A DNA stretch of 10,930 nucleotides from assembly GCA_014885115.2 (NCBI GenBank), contig WKLE02000937.1, positions 9,708-20,637 of the forward strand, in the 5' to 3' direction. This document shows positions 1 through 7,844 of this stretch, one piece after another; the first letter of the stretch is position 1, and every line of letters starts with the position of its first letter. The DNA comes from Asterionellopsis glacialis. Lineage: Eukaryota > Bacillariophyta > Plagiogrammaphyceae > Rhaphoneidales > Asterionellopsidaceae. A program made the translations under genes and the position numbers. The notes beneath the pieces were generated by a model that saw only the letters and a program-made list of their open reading frames with translations, searched no databases and was not told the origin of the DNA.

Positions 1-574
1 TTTTAGCCCAGTATGGAACGAAATCCTGTAGAAATAGCGTAGAAATTACTTAGGCGGCTGTAAGCCGATCTACCACCTTAACTTAATCCTAATAACGGGG
101 GATAACTCGTGGAACTTATGGCGCAAAATGTCAGGATCCCGCGCTCAAACAATTTTTTAAAATGTGATTATTCATGGAATATCTTCAATATATATTAAAG
201 AACGGATACTATATTACTGGACTGAACGGATGAAAGTATGTGCTTCGTTTTTCAAGTTCATGTGTATTTAGCAACAAATATTTCCAACGGATCAAGACAT
301 ATCCAATAAGTTCAGTTTTTTCCATAGTGAAAAATTTAACGTGGCTGACAGATTTTTTTGAAACTTTGAAGGAAAAGTCTGAGAGGGATTCGTTCTGGAT
401 TATCCGGACGACACAACTCCGCAACAATATAACGGACACAGACCATAGTCAGTGCGGTGTCATCACCAAGTTGGACACCTACGTTTGCACCAAACCTTAT
501 ATGGTATCTGCATCCTTATCCTTTCAAGTCTGCTGTCTTTGAATTTATCTGTACGAATCGTTTCGGTAATAGTA
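1..574. other. Upstream region of the DUF6824 gene, no gene seen
   Basis: No convincing gene is seen here. A 100-codon plus-strand frame (240-542) and a 76-codon minus-strand frame (209-439) overlap each other. The plus-strand frame opens at a GTG rather than an ATG, and neither resembles a known family. The stretch presumably holds the promoter and 5' leader of the gene that starts at 575, but I could not pick a TATA box or initiator with confidence. A small inverted repeat (CGGCT, 3-nt loop, AGCCG) lies at 55-67 and is too short to interpret. Confidence 0.5.
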
Positions 575-2665
575 ATGGCGAAATTATCAATGAGCAAAAA
601 GTCAATGCCCGACAAGGATGGCCGAATCCTTCAACCAAATGATAATGACGTTCTTTCTGGAAGAGGGGGGAATATCAATGCACATCCAGGAAATGAACAA
701 TTCCGTAACATCGTGGAAAAGCGTAAACGAGTTTACTTGACAGCTCGTTTCAAGCGAGAGAAGAGAATAATTATTGATGACATTGTATCAGAAATCCGTC
801 AGTTAGATCCCCCCGGAAGATTCCTAGCAAGAGATCCCGATGATGGTTTTTGGTATGATGTTGGTGATGAAAAAGCTCGAGATAAGACAGGACAAGCTTT
901 GAGAGAAAATGCACCATCTGTCCGTGCTGAGATGCAAGCAGAACATAAGGAAAAGAAAGCAGGAGAAGCATGGAGTGATTACTGGCGTCATTATGCTCCC
1001 AGTTGGGGAGTAGGCAACTGCTGGAGTCCATATCCTTACGGATCATATCCTCCATCACCGCATGGCCCTCCCCCTCCTCCTCCTCAAAGCTCTTACGGAC
1101 CTCCCCCTCCCCCCCCTTATTCACCTCACGGTCCTCCTCCTCCTCCGTATGTGACACCCTCACCGCATCATGGCCGCCCCCCTCCACCACATACCTCTCC
1201 ACCACCGCTTGGCCCACCACCACCTTCGTATGGTCATCCTCCACCACCACATTCTCCGTATCATCCACACCAGGATTATGTATCTCATCCAACAACTCCG
1301 ACAATTCACAGGAGTTATTCTTCACCACACGATGAGGGTGGTCGATCCCACCACAATCATCATGCCTCTCATGAGGATCATATTCCACATCCATCTTCAT
1401 ATCACCATGACCTATCGTCTCATTCCTACCATGATGCGTATTATCGAAGTGAAGAATACCACGAATATAACAAGGGGGAAGAAACCAATGCAAATCCAGC
1501 TCATGGATATTACCGACGTTCTCGTCGTTCAGATGCAGAACAGCAACGACATGAGAGTCACATAAGGCATGAAAGTCGTCATCCGGGTGAAAATTCTTCA
1601 AAACTCCCCCCTCCGCAACAGCAGCAGCAGCAGCAGGAACAGCAAAAATCAGCTTTTGATTTTGTTGAATCTATGCCTACGTCCATTGTTTCATTGACAA
1701 AAAGTTTTAGCTACTCGCATAAAGAAAGCACATCTCAAACGACTTCTGTAGAAGGCAAGCAGAGGCATGAAGGGTCTGGCTACGACAGTAATCAAGGTAA
1801 TGTTCGGGCATCTGAAGAATTTCATCCTAAAAGTGAGCAACAAACTTTCCGCAGAACACAGCAAGACCACGATGAGGACGATGAAAAACCTATGGTGTAT
1901 TCACCAATTTTACATCCGAATTCAGCTGACCAATCAGGTGCTGATGATAGTAAAGACAGTAGCAGTAGCTCGTCGTTATTGGCCCATGTGACAAAATACA
2001 TGCTTCCTTCATTAGATATTGACAATATGTGCTCATACTATGGTGGGAATAAGAATGATATGGCAGGTGATGTCAGAGAAGAAACGGCAACACCTGTAGT
2101 TCTACAATTTTCTCCTTGTCAAAGCATTAGGAAATCTCTTGAATGTGGTTGTGCAGAAGACTCACAAAACCTTTCACTTAACGAAATGGAATATTCGGAT
2201 AATGAATCCATAGTTCATGAAGGTGAATATTCTCATACAAGAGATGAAGAACGACGAACACCAGCTCCTGATGAAAAGAAACAGATTCAGATTGTTTGGT
2301 CACAGTCGCATACAGAGGAGACCTCTCATAAGAACATACTAGAAACATTACCCTCTGCATTAGACGAGCATGATGCAATAGTTACAGCGGATATGCTCTC
2401 ACATAATGCCAGTGTCGAAATGGGAAGTGCAGACGGTGGGATGCTTTCTGTTTCTGGGTCTATTGGTGGTGCCTCACTTTGCCAAGTATTCCATAATCAT
2501 CCATCTTCAGTGGAAGGCATTCCTCCTGGTGTACCCACAACTAATTCCTGGGCATCTCCAGCAACAAGTCACAAGTCTATAAGCAAGATGACATCATGGG
2601 ATAATGTGATTCGAAGTAGATCACCAGATTCGCTAGCTTCCGATCCTTCTTTAATGTCAAAATAA
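575..2665 (+). CDS. DUF6824 domain protein with Pro-, His- and Gln-rich tail
   Basis: A single uninterrupted frame encodes 696 residues. The chosen start is the ATG at 575, the first in-frame ATG after an upstream stop; the frame upstream of it opens only at a GTG and would add an unlikely 41-residue leader. Residues 25-114 form a DUF6824-type domain: it opens with DVLSGRGGNINAHPGN, continues through a basic segment (KRKRVYLTARFKREKR, about 49-64) and ends with GFWYDVGDEKARDKTGQALR. This family is abundant in diatoms and has no established biochemical function. After the domain come a proline-rich tract (159-233, repeated YG/HG-PPPP blocks), a His/Tyr/Ser-rich stretch (245-298), a polyglutamine run (348-357) and a long acidic, Ser-rich disordered tail. 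There is no signal peptide or membrane segment. The basic clusters could serve nuclear import, and a DNA- or RNA-associated regulatory role is only inference. The gene faces the DUF819 gene, and a retrotransposon fragment starts within 20 bases of its stop. Confidence 0.88.
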   Translation: MAKLSMSKKSMPDKDGRILQPNDNDVLSGRGGNINAHPGNEQFRNIVEKRKRVYLTARFKREKRIIIDDIVSEIRQLDPPGRFLARDPDDGFWYDVGDEKARDKTGQALRENAPSVRAEMQAEHKEKKAGEAWSDYWRHYAPSWGVGNCWSPYPYGSYPPSPHGPPPPPPQSSYGPPPPPPYSPHGPPPPPYVTPSPHHGRPPPPHTSPPPLGPPPPSYGHPPPPHSPYHPHQDYVSHPTTPTIHRSYSSPHDEGGRSHHNHHASHEDHIPHPSSYHHDLSSHSYHDAYYRSEEYHEYNKGEETNANPAHGYYRRSRRSDAEQQRHESHIRHESRHPGENSSKLPPPQQQQQQQEQQKSAFDFVESMPTSIVSLTKSFSYSHKESTSQTTSVEGKQRHEGSGYDSNQGNVRASEEFHPKSEQQTFRRTQQDHDEDDEKPMVYSPILHPNSADQSGADDSKDSSSSSSLLAHVTKYMLPSLDIDNMCSYYGGNKNDMAGDVREETATPVVLQFSPCQSIRKSLECGCAEDSQNLSLNEMEYSDNESIVHEGEYSHTRDEERRTPAPDEKKQIQIVWSQSHTEETSHKNILETLPSALDEHDAIVTADMLSHNASVEMGSADGGMLSVSGSIGGASLCQVFHNHPSSVEGIPPGVPTTNSWASPATSHKSISKMTSWDNVIRSRSPDSLASDPSLMSK
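1049..1273 (+). repeat. Proline-rich low-complexity repeat coding tract
   Basis: Cytosine-rich DNA encodes residues 159-233 of the DUF6824 protein as degenerate units such as PHG or YG followed by four to six prolines. The register varies, so it has grown by irregular expansion, not as a clean tandem array. Such tracts are typically disordered and can bind SH3, WW or profilin-type partners; no specific partner can be read from the sequence. Confidence 0.8.
1616..1645 (+). repeat. CAG/CAA microsatellite encoding polyglutamine
   Basis: One CAA and six CAG codons, followed by GAA CAG CAA, encode Q348-Q354, E355, Q356-Q357 of the DUF6824 protein. The nearly pure CAG run is the kind of site that varies in length between alleles. 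Confidence 0.85.
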
Positions 2666-2683
2666 GATAGAACATTGTTATCA

Positions 2684-3148
2684 TCATATTGAAGATTTCT
2701 GCAATGGCCTTATCATCCTCTGAATAATCAAGGATAAAGTAGGTGGACTCGATTCATGGTGAATCTGTTTAGATTCCTTGATGTGTGCTTTAATCGTATC
2801 AGTGTGTGGTGGTTTAAAAATTGGTGAATATACTGGAACTCGTCTTCCCATTAATACGTCCATTTGTTGGGAGAATTTGATTCTACCAAGGTTCTTGGTG
2901 AACAAGTCACTAATGTTGTGTTTGGTGGAGATTTGTTGAAGTTTAATCAGATCTGTTTCACACCATCTTTGTAATGCAAAGTATTTTATGTCCATATGGC
3001 ATCTATGTTTTGCTGGTTGACCAGAGTTTGCCATATGTAGTAGTGCCCTTTGGTTGTCTTCGAATAGTACTGTAGGTAGATGTTGTTCAAAGCCGAGTTC
3101 GTATCTAGTGTGATTGATTCTGTAATCTGTTGATGAGAGTCCTTGAGA
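2684..3148 (-). pseudogene. Ty1/copia RNase H C-terminal remnant
   Basis: An open frame runs from just after an in-frame TAG (3151-3149) to the TGA at 2686-2684. It shows the copia RNase H signature: an acidic FEDNQ segment (GAA GAC AAC at 3061-3053), then KHRCHMDIKYFALQRW, an ISTKHNISDLFTKNL block and a closing MDVLMG. In intact copia elements this block is the very C-terminus of Gag-Pol and removes the RNA strand during reverse transcription. The MDIKYFALQ wording fits the usual HIDI(K/R)Y pattern, with Met replacing Ile. The upstream part of RNase H, with the first catalytic Asp, and the reverse transcriptase are not visible. About 45 residues follow MDVLMG before the stop. It is assigned as an inactive remnant, not a host gene. 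Confidence 0.8.
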
Positions 3149-3246
3149 CTAGTGACCAGCCAGAGTCTGGTCCAATCTAGTAATGTAGTGGCTCTCTGAG
3201 GAGATTGTCTGAAGTTGTTGGTCAATCTGTGCTAACCAATCTTCTA

Positions 3247-4035
3247 TCAATCTGAGAGAGTCTGATCATTGTTGATGTTCCAGGGTAGTTGCAAGATTGG
3301 TCTCCAATTTGGTGATCTTGAGTATGGCTGTTTGTAGGTTTGCCCGGAACTCTTCTGTTGAAGGTGATAAAGTCTCATTTTGTAATTTTGTTGCTTTTGG
3401 GAAAGTCCTTCAAGCACTGAGATTTTGGAAATGAGACCCGCCTTATGATCCTCAAGCACACCAAGCCATTCATTAATGGTGACAATATCCTGAGTGACAT
3501 TGTCGGGTGTGGTAGCCAGCAGGTGCAAGAAGGAGCTTTTAGTGGTGGCTTCCCATTCTTGACATCTTTCTTGCACTCTATCAAAATCATTCTTCAGTTC
3601 CACGTGATGCTGTTGGAGTGGCCAGTGGTCGCATGAGAGCATGTCATATTTTGATGTCTGTTCTTCAAGTTTGTTTTGAATTTCAATGTAAGATGAATCA
3701 TCCAAAGTGTGGTCCTGGTCTGGAGTATGTTCTGTAAGGCAACTGTTAGTCAGTGCTGAATTGTGCAGTGTCCTGGGGTTTGCTGTGGATGCTTGGGAAC
3801 AATCATCCTGAGATGATTGTTGCAATGGAAGTGATTGAGATGGTAGAGGACCCAATTGTTGTGCACGGTGTTCTTGTTCATCAGGGTTCTCCAGTTCTGG
3901 TAGAATGTCATCATTGTTGGTGTGGGTATCATTGTCATTGCCTTGGTTGGCATCTGTACAATTATGCTGTTGTTCCTCAGTTTCATGTTGTTGTTCCTCC
4001 GTTTCATCTGGAAAGTCTTCTGGATTGGGTGTTGG
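3247..4035 (-). pseudogene. Coiled-coil, Gln/Asp-rich open frame, possibly gag-derived
   Basis: The frame is open for 262 codons, from after a TAA at 4038-4036 to a TGA at 3249-3247. Its first third is acidic and rich in Gln, Asn and Asp (for example DETEEQQHETEEQQH). Its second half has heptad-like leucines and charged residues typical of a coiled coil (IQNKLEEQTSKYDML, then KNDFDRVQERCQEWE). No in-frame ATG appears in the first half, so it is not a normal complete gene. After a one-frame shift, coiled-coil-like sequence continues (IEDWLAQIDQQLQ) in the RNase H frame until the TAG at 3151-3149. I do not recognise a named domain. A gag or linker origin is inferred from position and strand; an unrelated host gene fragment is possible. 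Confidence 0.45.
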
Positions 4036-4199
4036 TTACTGCTAGAGTTGCTTAGGTGATGGTAACTAATCTGGAAGATGGGTAGACCATTCTGTTGATT
4101 GTGATTGGTGTCTAAGTCATGCCAGTTCGTTTTGTGTTGGTGGGGATTTCACCGCCGCCGTATGGGCCATCTTGGGATTTGAAGGATTGGTTGGTGCTG

Positions 4200-4415
4200 T
4201 CAGGCAGAGGCAGAGTCTTGTATCAGCTGTGGTGCCGATTGCTTAGTGGATGTGGGCTGGGTGTGTAGGAAATGGTAGGTATCAGTGTCATGATCAACCT
4301 CCAAGCCTCCCACTTTTAGTTGTTTGTCTGTGGATATCATTGCATTGAAGTGTTTCTGAGGATCCCAACGCCACAACGTACAAGATGGACTCTGATAAAT
4401 ATAAACAAGGACCAT
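4200..4415 (-). pseudogene. Unrecognised 71-codon fragment at the 5' side of the retroelement remnant
   Basis: This minus-strand frame starts at an ATG and ends at the TGA at 4202-4200. It includes LWRWDPQKHFNAMISTDKQ followed by a Thr/Ser/Gln-rich tail. It lies on the same strand as the copia remnant and leads into further frame-shifted pieces, including GPYGGGEIPTN near 4160-4130. No domain is recognised. It is treated as part of the decayed element because of strand and proximity only. Confidence 0.3.
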
Positions 4416-5000
4416 GATACATCAGAGGGAGGCCGAACTAGTGATAAATTTTTTTATTGAAAGGAGGCCCATATTCTGAAATGACAAGCTTTACCCATAG
4501 TAAATGAGTTGCATCTGATTATTGTTTGGTGTTAGAAATGAATGACCCCATTTCTCATAATATTTTTGAGAATGGTGCAACTGATCTTACTCTCTTGGCG
4601 ACAGTGAATGTATATACTGATGGTGTTAGGGCTCTCATAGGGTTTTTCTCGGGATCGCCTACTGAAGCATTATTTGGTGACTGTCTCATTCATTGATGGA
4701 ACGATAGAGGAGGGCTAGTGTTATAGAAATACACTGTTCGGGGTATCAATACTAAGTTGATTGATCAGAAAGTAAAAGTCTTGCACTCGATATAATCAAG
4801 CTAGCACTCAGTTAAATAATTAGAAATAATGATATTTCGTCGGCTTAGAGGTAAAATATTTTCACCGAAGGCAGTGTTTCGTCTCACTGTTTGAGAACTG
4901 TTGGCAGTTCAAATTCAGCAAGAATTGTAATGACAAAGAAAGTTAGGAAGATGATCCTACCGAGTTGAACATTGAATTATCGGAGAACGAAAAGGTATCA
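4416..5000. other. Gene-free spacer after the DUF819 gene
   Basis: No frame of useful length and no RNA gene is recognised. The part nearest 5000 should be the 3' untranslated region of the minus-strand DUF819 gene. A short imperfect hairpin (CCATTTCTCA at 4549-4558 facing TGAGAATGG at 4567-4575) could form in RNA, but the stem is too short and interrupted to call a terminator or structured element. Confidence 0.5.
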
Positions 5001-6984
5001 TTATGACCATTTAAGAAGTATATGTGTTAGTGCAACACCAATACTTGTAGCAAGTGCATAACCCACAATCCCCCATGTCGTAGCTGCCATGATTAAGCCT
5101 TGTTTTTGTTGTTGCTTCTCAGTATTAGGGAGTTTTAATCTTCCAGCAAATGAAGCTGCTGTGGCGGGACCTCCAATAGCAGCATTGGATGCTACCAATA
5201 CATCTTCTAATTGTAATCGGAATTGATTGGGTAATATCCTTTGAATCCCAATGGAACCAATTAATGTTGTTGCAATGTGAACAGCCAAGGCAATAGTAGA
5301 AAACACAAGACACGAGGGACCATCTTTTATTTTAAAAAAAGAAGTCGTTTAGAAAAGAAACAAATAATGTGAGTCATAGATAATGTAAGAATATGAACAA
5401 GGGCACCCAATAAGAAACGGATATAAGTGACGTACTTTTAAGTGCTTGTCCTAAATTTGCGGACATACCAATGGACGCAAATAACAAATAAAAACAAAAA
5501 TCAGACATGGGTGATGCGATTTGTTGCATTTGTTTCCAAACTTTTGTAGAAACAATAGTTCCAATACTATTCTTCTTCTTGGTGGGGGTGGCGCTGCTAC
5601 TGCTCGTGTCCTTTGTTGATTGAGTAGTAGATATGTGAGATAAATATTTATTTGTCCATACAGAAAGTAACGCTATCATGGCACATCCTGTCCCTGGAAT
5701 GAAATTAGATAAATAACCTTCGATATAAGCCGCTATTTGAACAATGGTGTAGGCCAATCCACCCACGAGGATTAAACTTTGGAAACTTTCCACACCTTGT
5801 TGGACCATGAAATTGCGTGTGCATGATGCACTCTCCCCAAAGCTGTCATTGTCATCATTTGTTTCAGTCCAAGTTTTGTCTGTTGATGGTGATGGGTCAT
5901 CCTTTTGCTGATCATTTCTTGGATGACCCGTCTGTTGGTTCTTAGATGTGGTACCAAAGGCAGATCGTAATGTTTTGGATTCAGTGGCAATTGATAACCA
6001 TGCAAAGTAAAGTGCCATAACAATTAATTCTGCAGTAGACATGGCAGCCATTAAGGAAGAAGAAGAAGATGATGTAAAGTGCTGTTGTTGCTGTTGCTGT
6101 CGGATGGTTGTAGATTGTAATAATACTCTATGTGTGGAAAAAAAGTTGACGGATCCACCAATGAAGGTAGCACAGAGACATCCTGCTGCCATGGCTGCAT
6201 CTAACGTAGATGACAAACGAGTTGAACGTAGTATTCTCGTAGTACCAGTCGCTGGGGTAGAAAGAAAAAATGATACAATGCATCCTAAAATAGACCCAAT
6301 GGATCCAATCACAAATGGAATAGATACACGTTGAATAATGGTCTTGGTAGAGGAGGAGGAGGATGTTGAAACCGACTTTGATCCTTCTTCTTTGTTATTC
6401 TTGTTGTTCACAACTTGGAGTGTGCCCTCATTATTGTTATTGTTTTTGCTACCGTTTCTATTGGCTAATAAAAGTAACGACAGGGATGCTGGTAAAAACA
6501 ATGTCCAACACGTATCATACATTGGATGTGTGAGTGGTACCAATTGTAGGTTCGAAAGAATTGCTGCAAATGTAAGTGTAGCTAAGATCCCTGTTCCACT
6601 GCTTCGGATGATGGGTGAAAGGAATCGATCTACAAGAATGCCCACCATAGAGGATCCTACTAAGCCACATACTGCCGAAATAGATGACAATGGTGAGCAT
6701 GATGGAGGAAAAGGTGCACAAGAAGTAGCAAGCAAAATAGAAGTTGCCGTCCGTGCTGATGGTAACACCGATTCTTGCTGTTGTTGTTTTAGGTTCTTTT
6801 GTAGACGACCAAGTTCAATTCTTCTTCTTGTTTCTGATGCCGTTATTGTTCTTCGTATTGCTGTTGTTTTTTTAACCTGGTAGGATCTTTGAAATGCAAA
6901 CGACCATGATGGAACTTGAAAGAGAGATAGAATTACTAGTAGTAAGAGCATCCCGCGTTGTTGTAATCGTACAGAAAAGGCCAT
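5001..6984 (-). CDS. DUF819-family multipass membrane protein, probably plastid-targeted
   Basis: The gene has two exons, 6984-5436 and 5323-5001, and encodes 623 residues. An in-frame TAG lies two codons upstream of the ATG (ATC-ATC-ACC preceded by TAG), which fixes the start. Residues 12-30 form a hydrophobic signal sequence ending SWSFA, followed by FQRS and a basic, Ser/Thr-rich segment. This matches the diatom bipartite plastid presequence, where Phe follows the cleavage site. DUF819 features then appear in order: hydrophobic helices from about 100, CWTLFLPASLSLLLL (159-173), PFVIGSIGSILGCIVSF (223-239), CATFIGGSVNFF (271-282) and LLFASIGMSANLGQALK (500-516). The last conserved block is EDVLVASNAAIGGPATAA (556-573), followed by WGIVGYALATSIGVAL. 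The reaction or transported substrate of this family is not established; homologues occur in bacteria and in plant plastids. The protein is longer than the usual 380-420 residues because of the presequence and hydrophilic Asn-, Ser- and Gln-rich loops (174-215, 295-310, 345-390). Confidence 0.88.
5324..5435 (-). other. 112-nt phase-1 GT-AG intron in the DUF819 gene
   Basis: The donor is GTACGT at 5435-5430 and the acceptor is AG at 5325-5324, preceded by a T-rich then A-rich tract (CTTCTTTTTTTAAAATAAAAG on the minus strand, given here with its final AG). The splice joins A of codon 517 to AT, giving Asn. It turns ...LGQALK into LGQALKNGPSCLVF, the continuous wording expected in DUF819 proteins. 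Without splicing, the frame stops 20 residues later. The length is typical of diatom introns. Confidence 0.9.
6041..6105 (-). repeat. Gln and Ser homopolymer-coding tract in the DUF819 gene
   Basis: CAG/CAA-type and TCT/TCA-type triplets encode six Gln, then HFT, then six to seven Ser (residues about 296-310). The tract sits in a hydrophilic loop after the GGSVN helix region, so it should not disturb the membrane core. Similar Asn and Ser runs occur around residues 180-213. Confidence 0.75.
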
Positions 6985-7183
6985 GATGATGGTCTATCGA
7001 AGGAGACAGTATGCACTTCCAATGTTCAATATCAATATCGGTGTCGAACTCTCTAACTATCGGTGAACCATCATCGCCCACATGCAGTATAATACTCCGT
7101 ATCAATCAATATGCAAGACGCACTTTGCATGGTGTCGTGATTGTTGAGGTTTCAAGAAAAGTTCTCTCTACATATACCAATTG

Positions 7184-7191
7184 TATAAATA
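7184..7191. promoter_or_regulatory. TATA-like TATAAATA with adjacent CCAAT
   Basis: TATAAATA lies 3 bases after a CCAAT (7177-7181) on the plus strand. On the minus strand it reads TATTTATA, about 200 bases upstream of the DUF819 start codon. Diatom core promoters are poorly defined, and this match is expected by chance in AT-rich DNA. Confidence 0.2.
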
Positions 7192-7258
7192 TACGTCCAT
7201 TAGACATGAATATTAATTAGGTATTATTTAGACCTCATAATTTTAACTTGCCGGCGGT

Positions 7259-7264
7259 ACGTCA
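7259..7264. promoter_or_regulatory. CRE/bZIP-like ACGTCA (TGACGT on the minus strand)
   Basis: TACGTCACGT at 7258-7267 contains ACGTCA, the core recognised by bZIP factors. In diatoms it is known as the CO2/cAMP-responsive element of carbonic anhydrase promoters. It lies 275 bases upstream of the probable plastid membrane protein gene. A single 6-base match is weak evidence. Confidence 0.2.
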
Positions 7265-7844
7265 CGTAAACTGTGATACTGTACTAGTCTGTCTGTAGTT
7301 TCGGACCGCTCACGATGCGAGTAATTTTGTTATTTATTGTTATTCCTCTCTCCAATAATATTTGTCCTAACTAGTCAGTTTTTTCCAAAGTCAACAGTGC
7401 AACATGCAATAGACATCGGGTCACATATCCCCAGAGAACGGCATGACAATGCAGCAAGAAGATAATATGAATTGCAACGAATAGCAGCAACATAAAGATA
7501 CATCACAACCCACCAAAATTAGGAAGATGTCATTCCCACAAGAACAACAATCATCATTGACATCATCATCTGCAGTGGTGGATTCCTTATTGCTATTTTC
7601 TTCTGTCATTCACAATCACAATACTATTAGGAAAATAAAAAAAACAGTTTAAACTCTACTCCTCTTTCTTCTACTACTTCATGCACTGTTCCAAATTTCT
7701 GGCAAGCTCTTGGTCTATGAGGAAAAATGTAACGCTGTGCTTCACCAGCGAATCTCTTTTGCAAAATTTTTATCATCGCAATCATCATCATTTGCTAGGA
7801 CAAGTACTACTAGTACAACTAACAGTAATGTTGATATAGGTAAC

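Larger units (their letters stand above)
2684..4415 (-). mobile_element. Decayed Ty1/copia-like retrotransposon fragment
   Basis: The minus strand of this stretch carries coding remnants in several frames broken by stops and frameshifts. In transcription order: a 71-codon piece (4415-4200), a patch around 4150-4030 that shifts frame, a 262-codon open frame (4035-3250) predicted to be largely coiled coil, and the C-terminal part of a copia-type RNase H (3148-2684). The RNase H identifies the element as Ty1/copia. No integrase, no reverse transcriptase YVDD-type motif, no protease and no CCHC zinc knuckle were seen, so most of pol is missing or unrecognisable. Comparison by eye of the flanks near 2666-2760 and 4420-4560 gives no matching LTRs. 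The parts may be one internally deleted element or two neighbouring remnants. Confidence 0.7.
6985..7844. other. Upstream region of the DUF819 gene, no gene seen
   Basis: This stretch should include the promoter of the minus-strand DUF819 gene. Only short frames occur, for example 62 codons on the minus strand at 7421-7609 (Cys- and Asp-rich) and a plus-strand frame from 7710. None has a recognisable domain. Candidate promoter motifs are listed separately. Confidence 0.45.

Noticed and set aside
240..542. 100-codon plus-strand frame upstream of the DUF6824 gene
   Set aside because: It opens at GTG, matches no family, and overlaps an equally unsupported minus-strand frame.
452..574. Longer N-terminus for the DUF6824 protein
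   Set aside because: It would need a GTG start and adds a hydrophobic leader not typical of the family; the ATG at 575 leads directly to the domain.
771..1601. 276-codon minus-strand open frame opposite the DUF6824 gene
   Set aside because: It is the complement of the Pro/His/Tyr-rich low-complexity tract, has no domain, and reflects the skewed composition of the sense gene.
2666..4560. LTR pair for the copia remnant
   Set aside because: Reading both flanks by eye gave no direct repeat with TG...CA ends; a dot plot would be decisive.
4549..4575. Short hairpin as a terminator or structured RNA
   Set aside because: The stem is about nine pairs with a bulge and there is no supporting context in a eukaryotic spacer.
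6041..6883. Plus-strand frames of 97 and 181 codons opposite the DUF819 gene
   Set aside because: They are antisense to well-supported membrane helices and homopolymer tracts; poly-Cys and poly-Glu runs in them mirror the Gln and Ser runs.
7421..7609. 62-codon minus-strand Cys/Asp-rich frame
   Set aside because: It has an ATG start but no domain, no family resemblance and repetitive composition.
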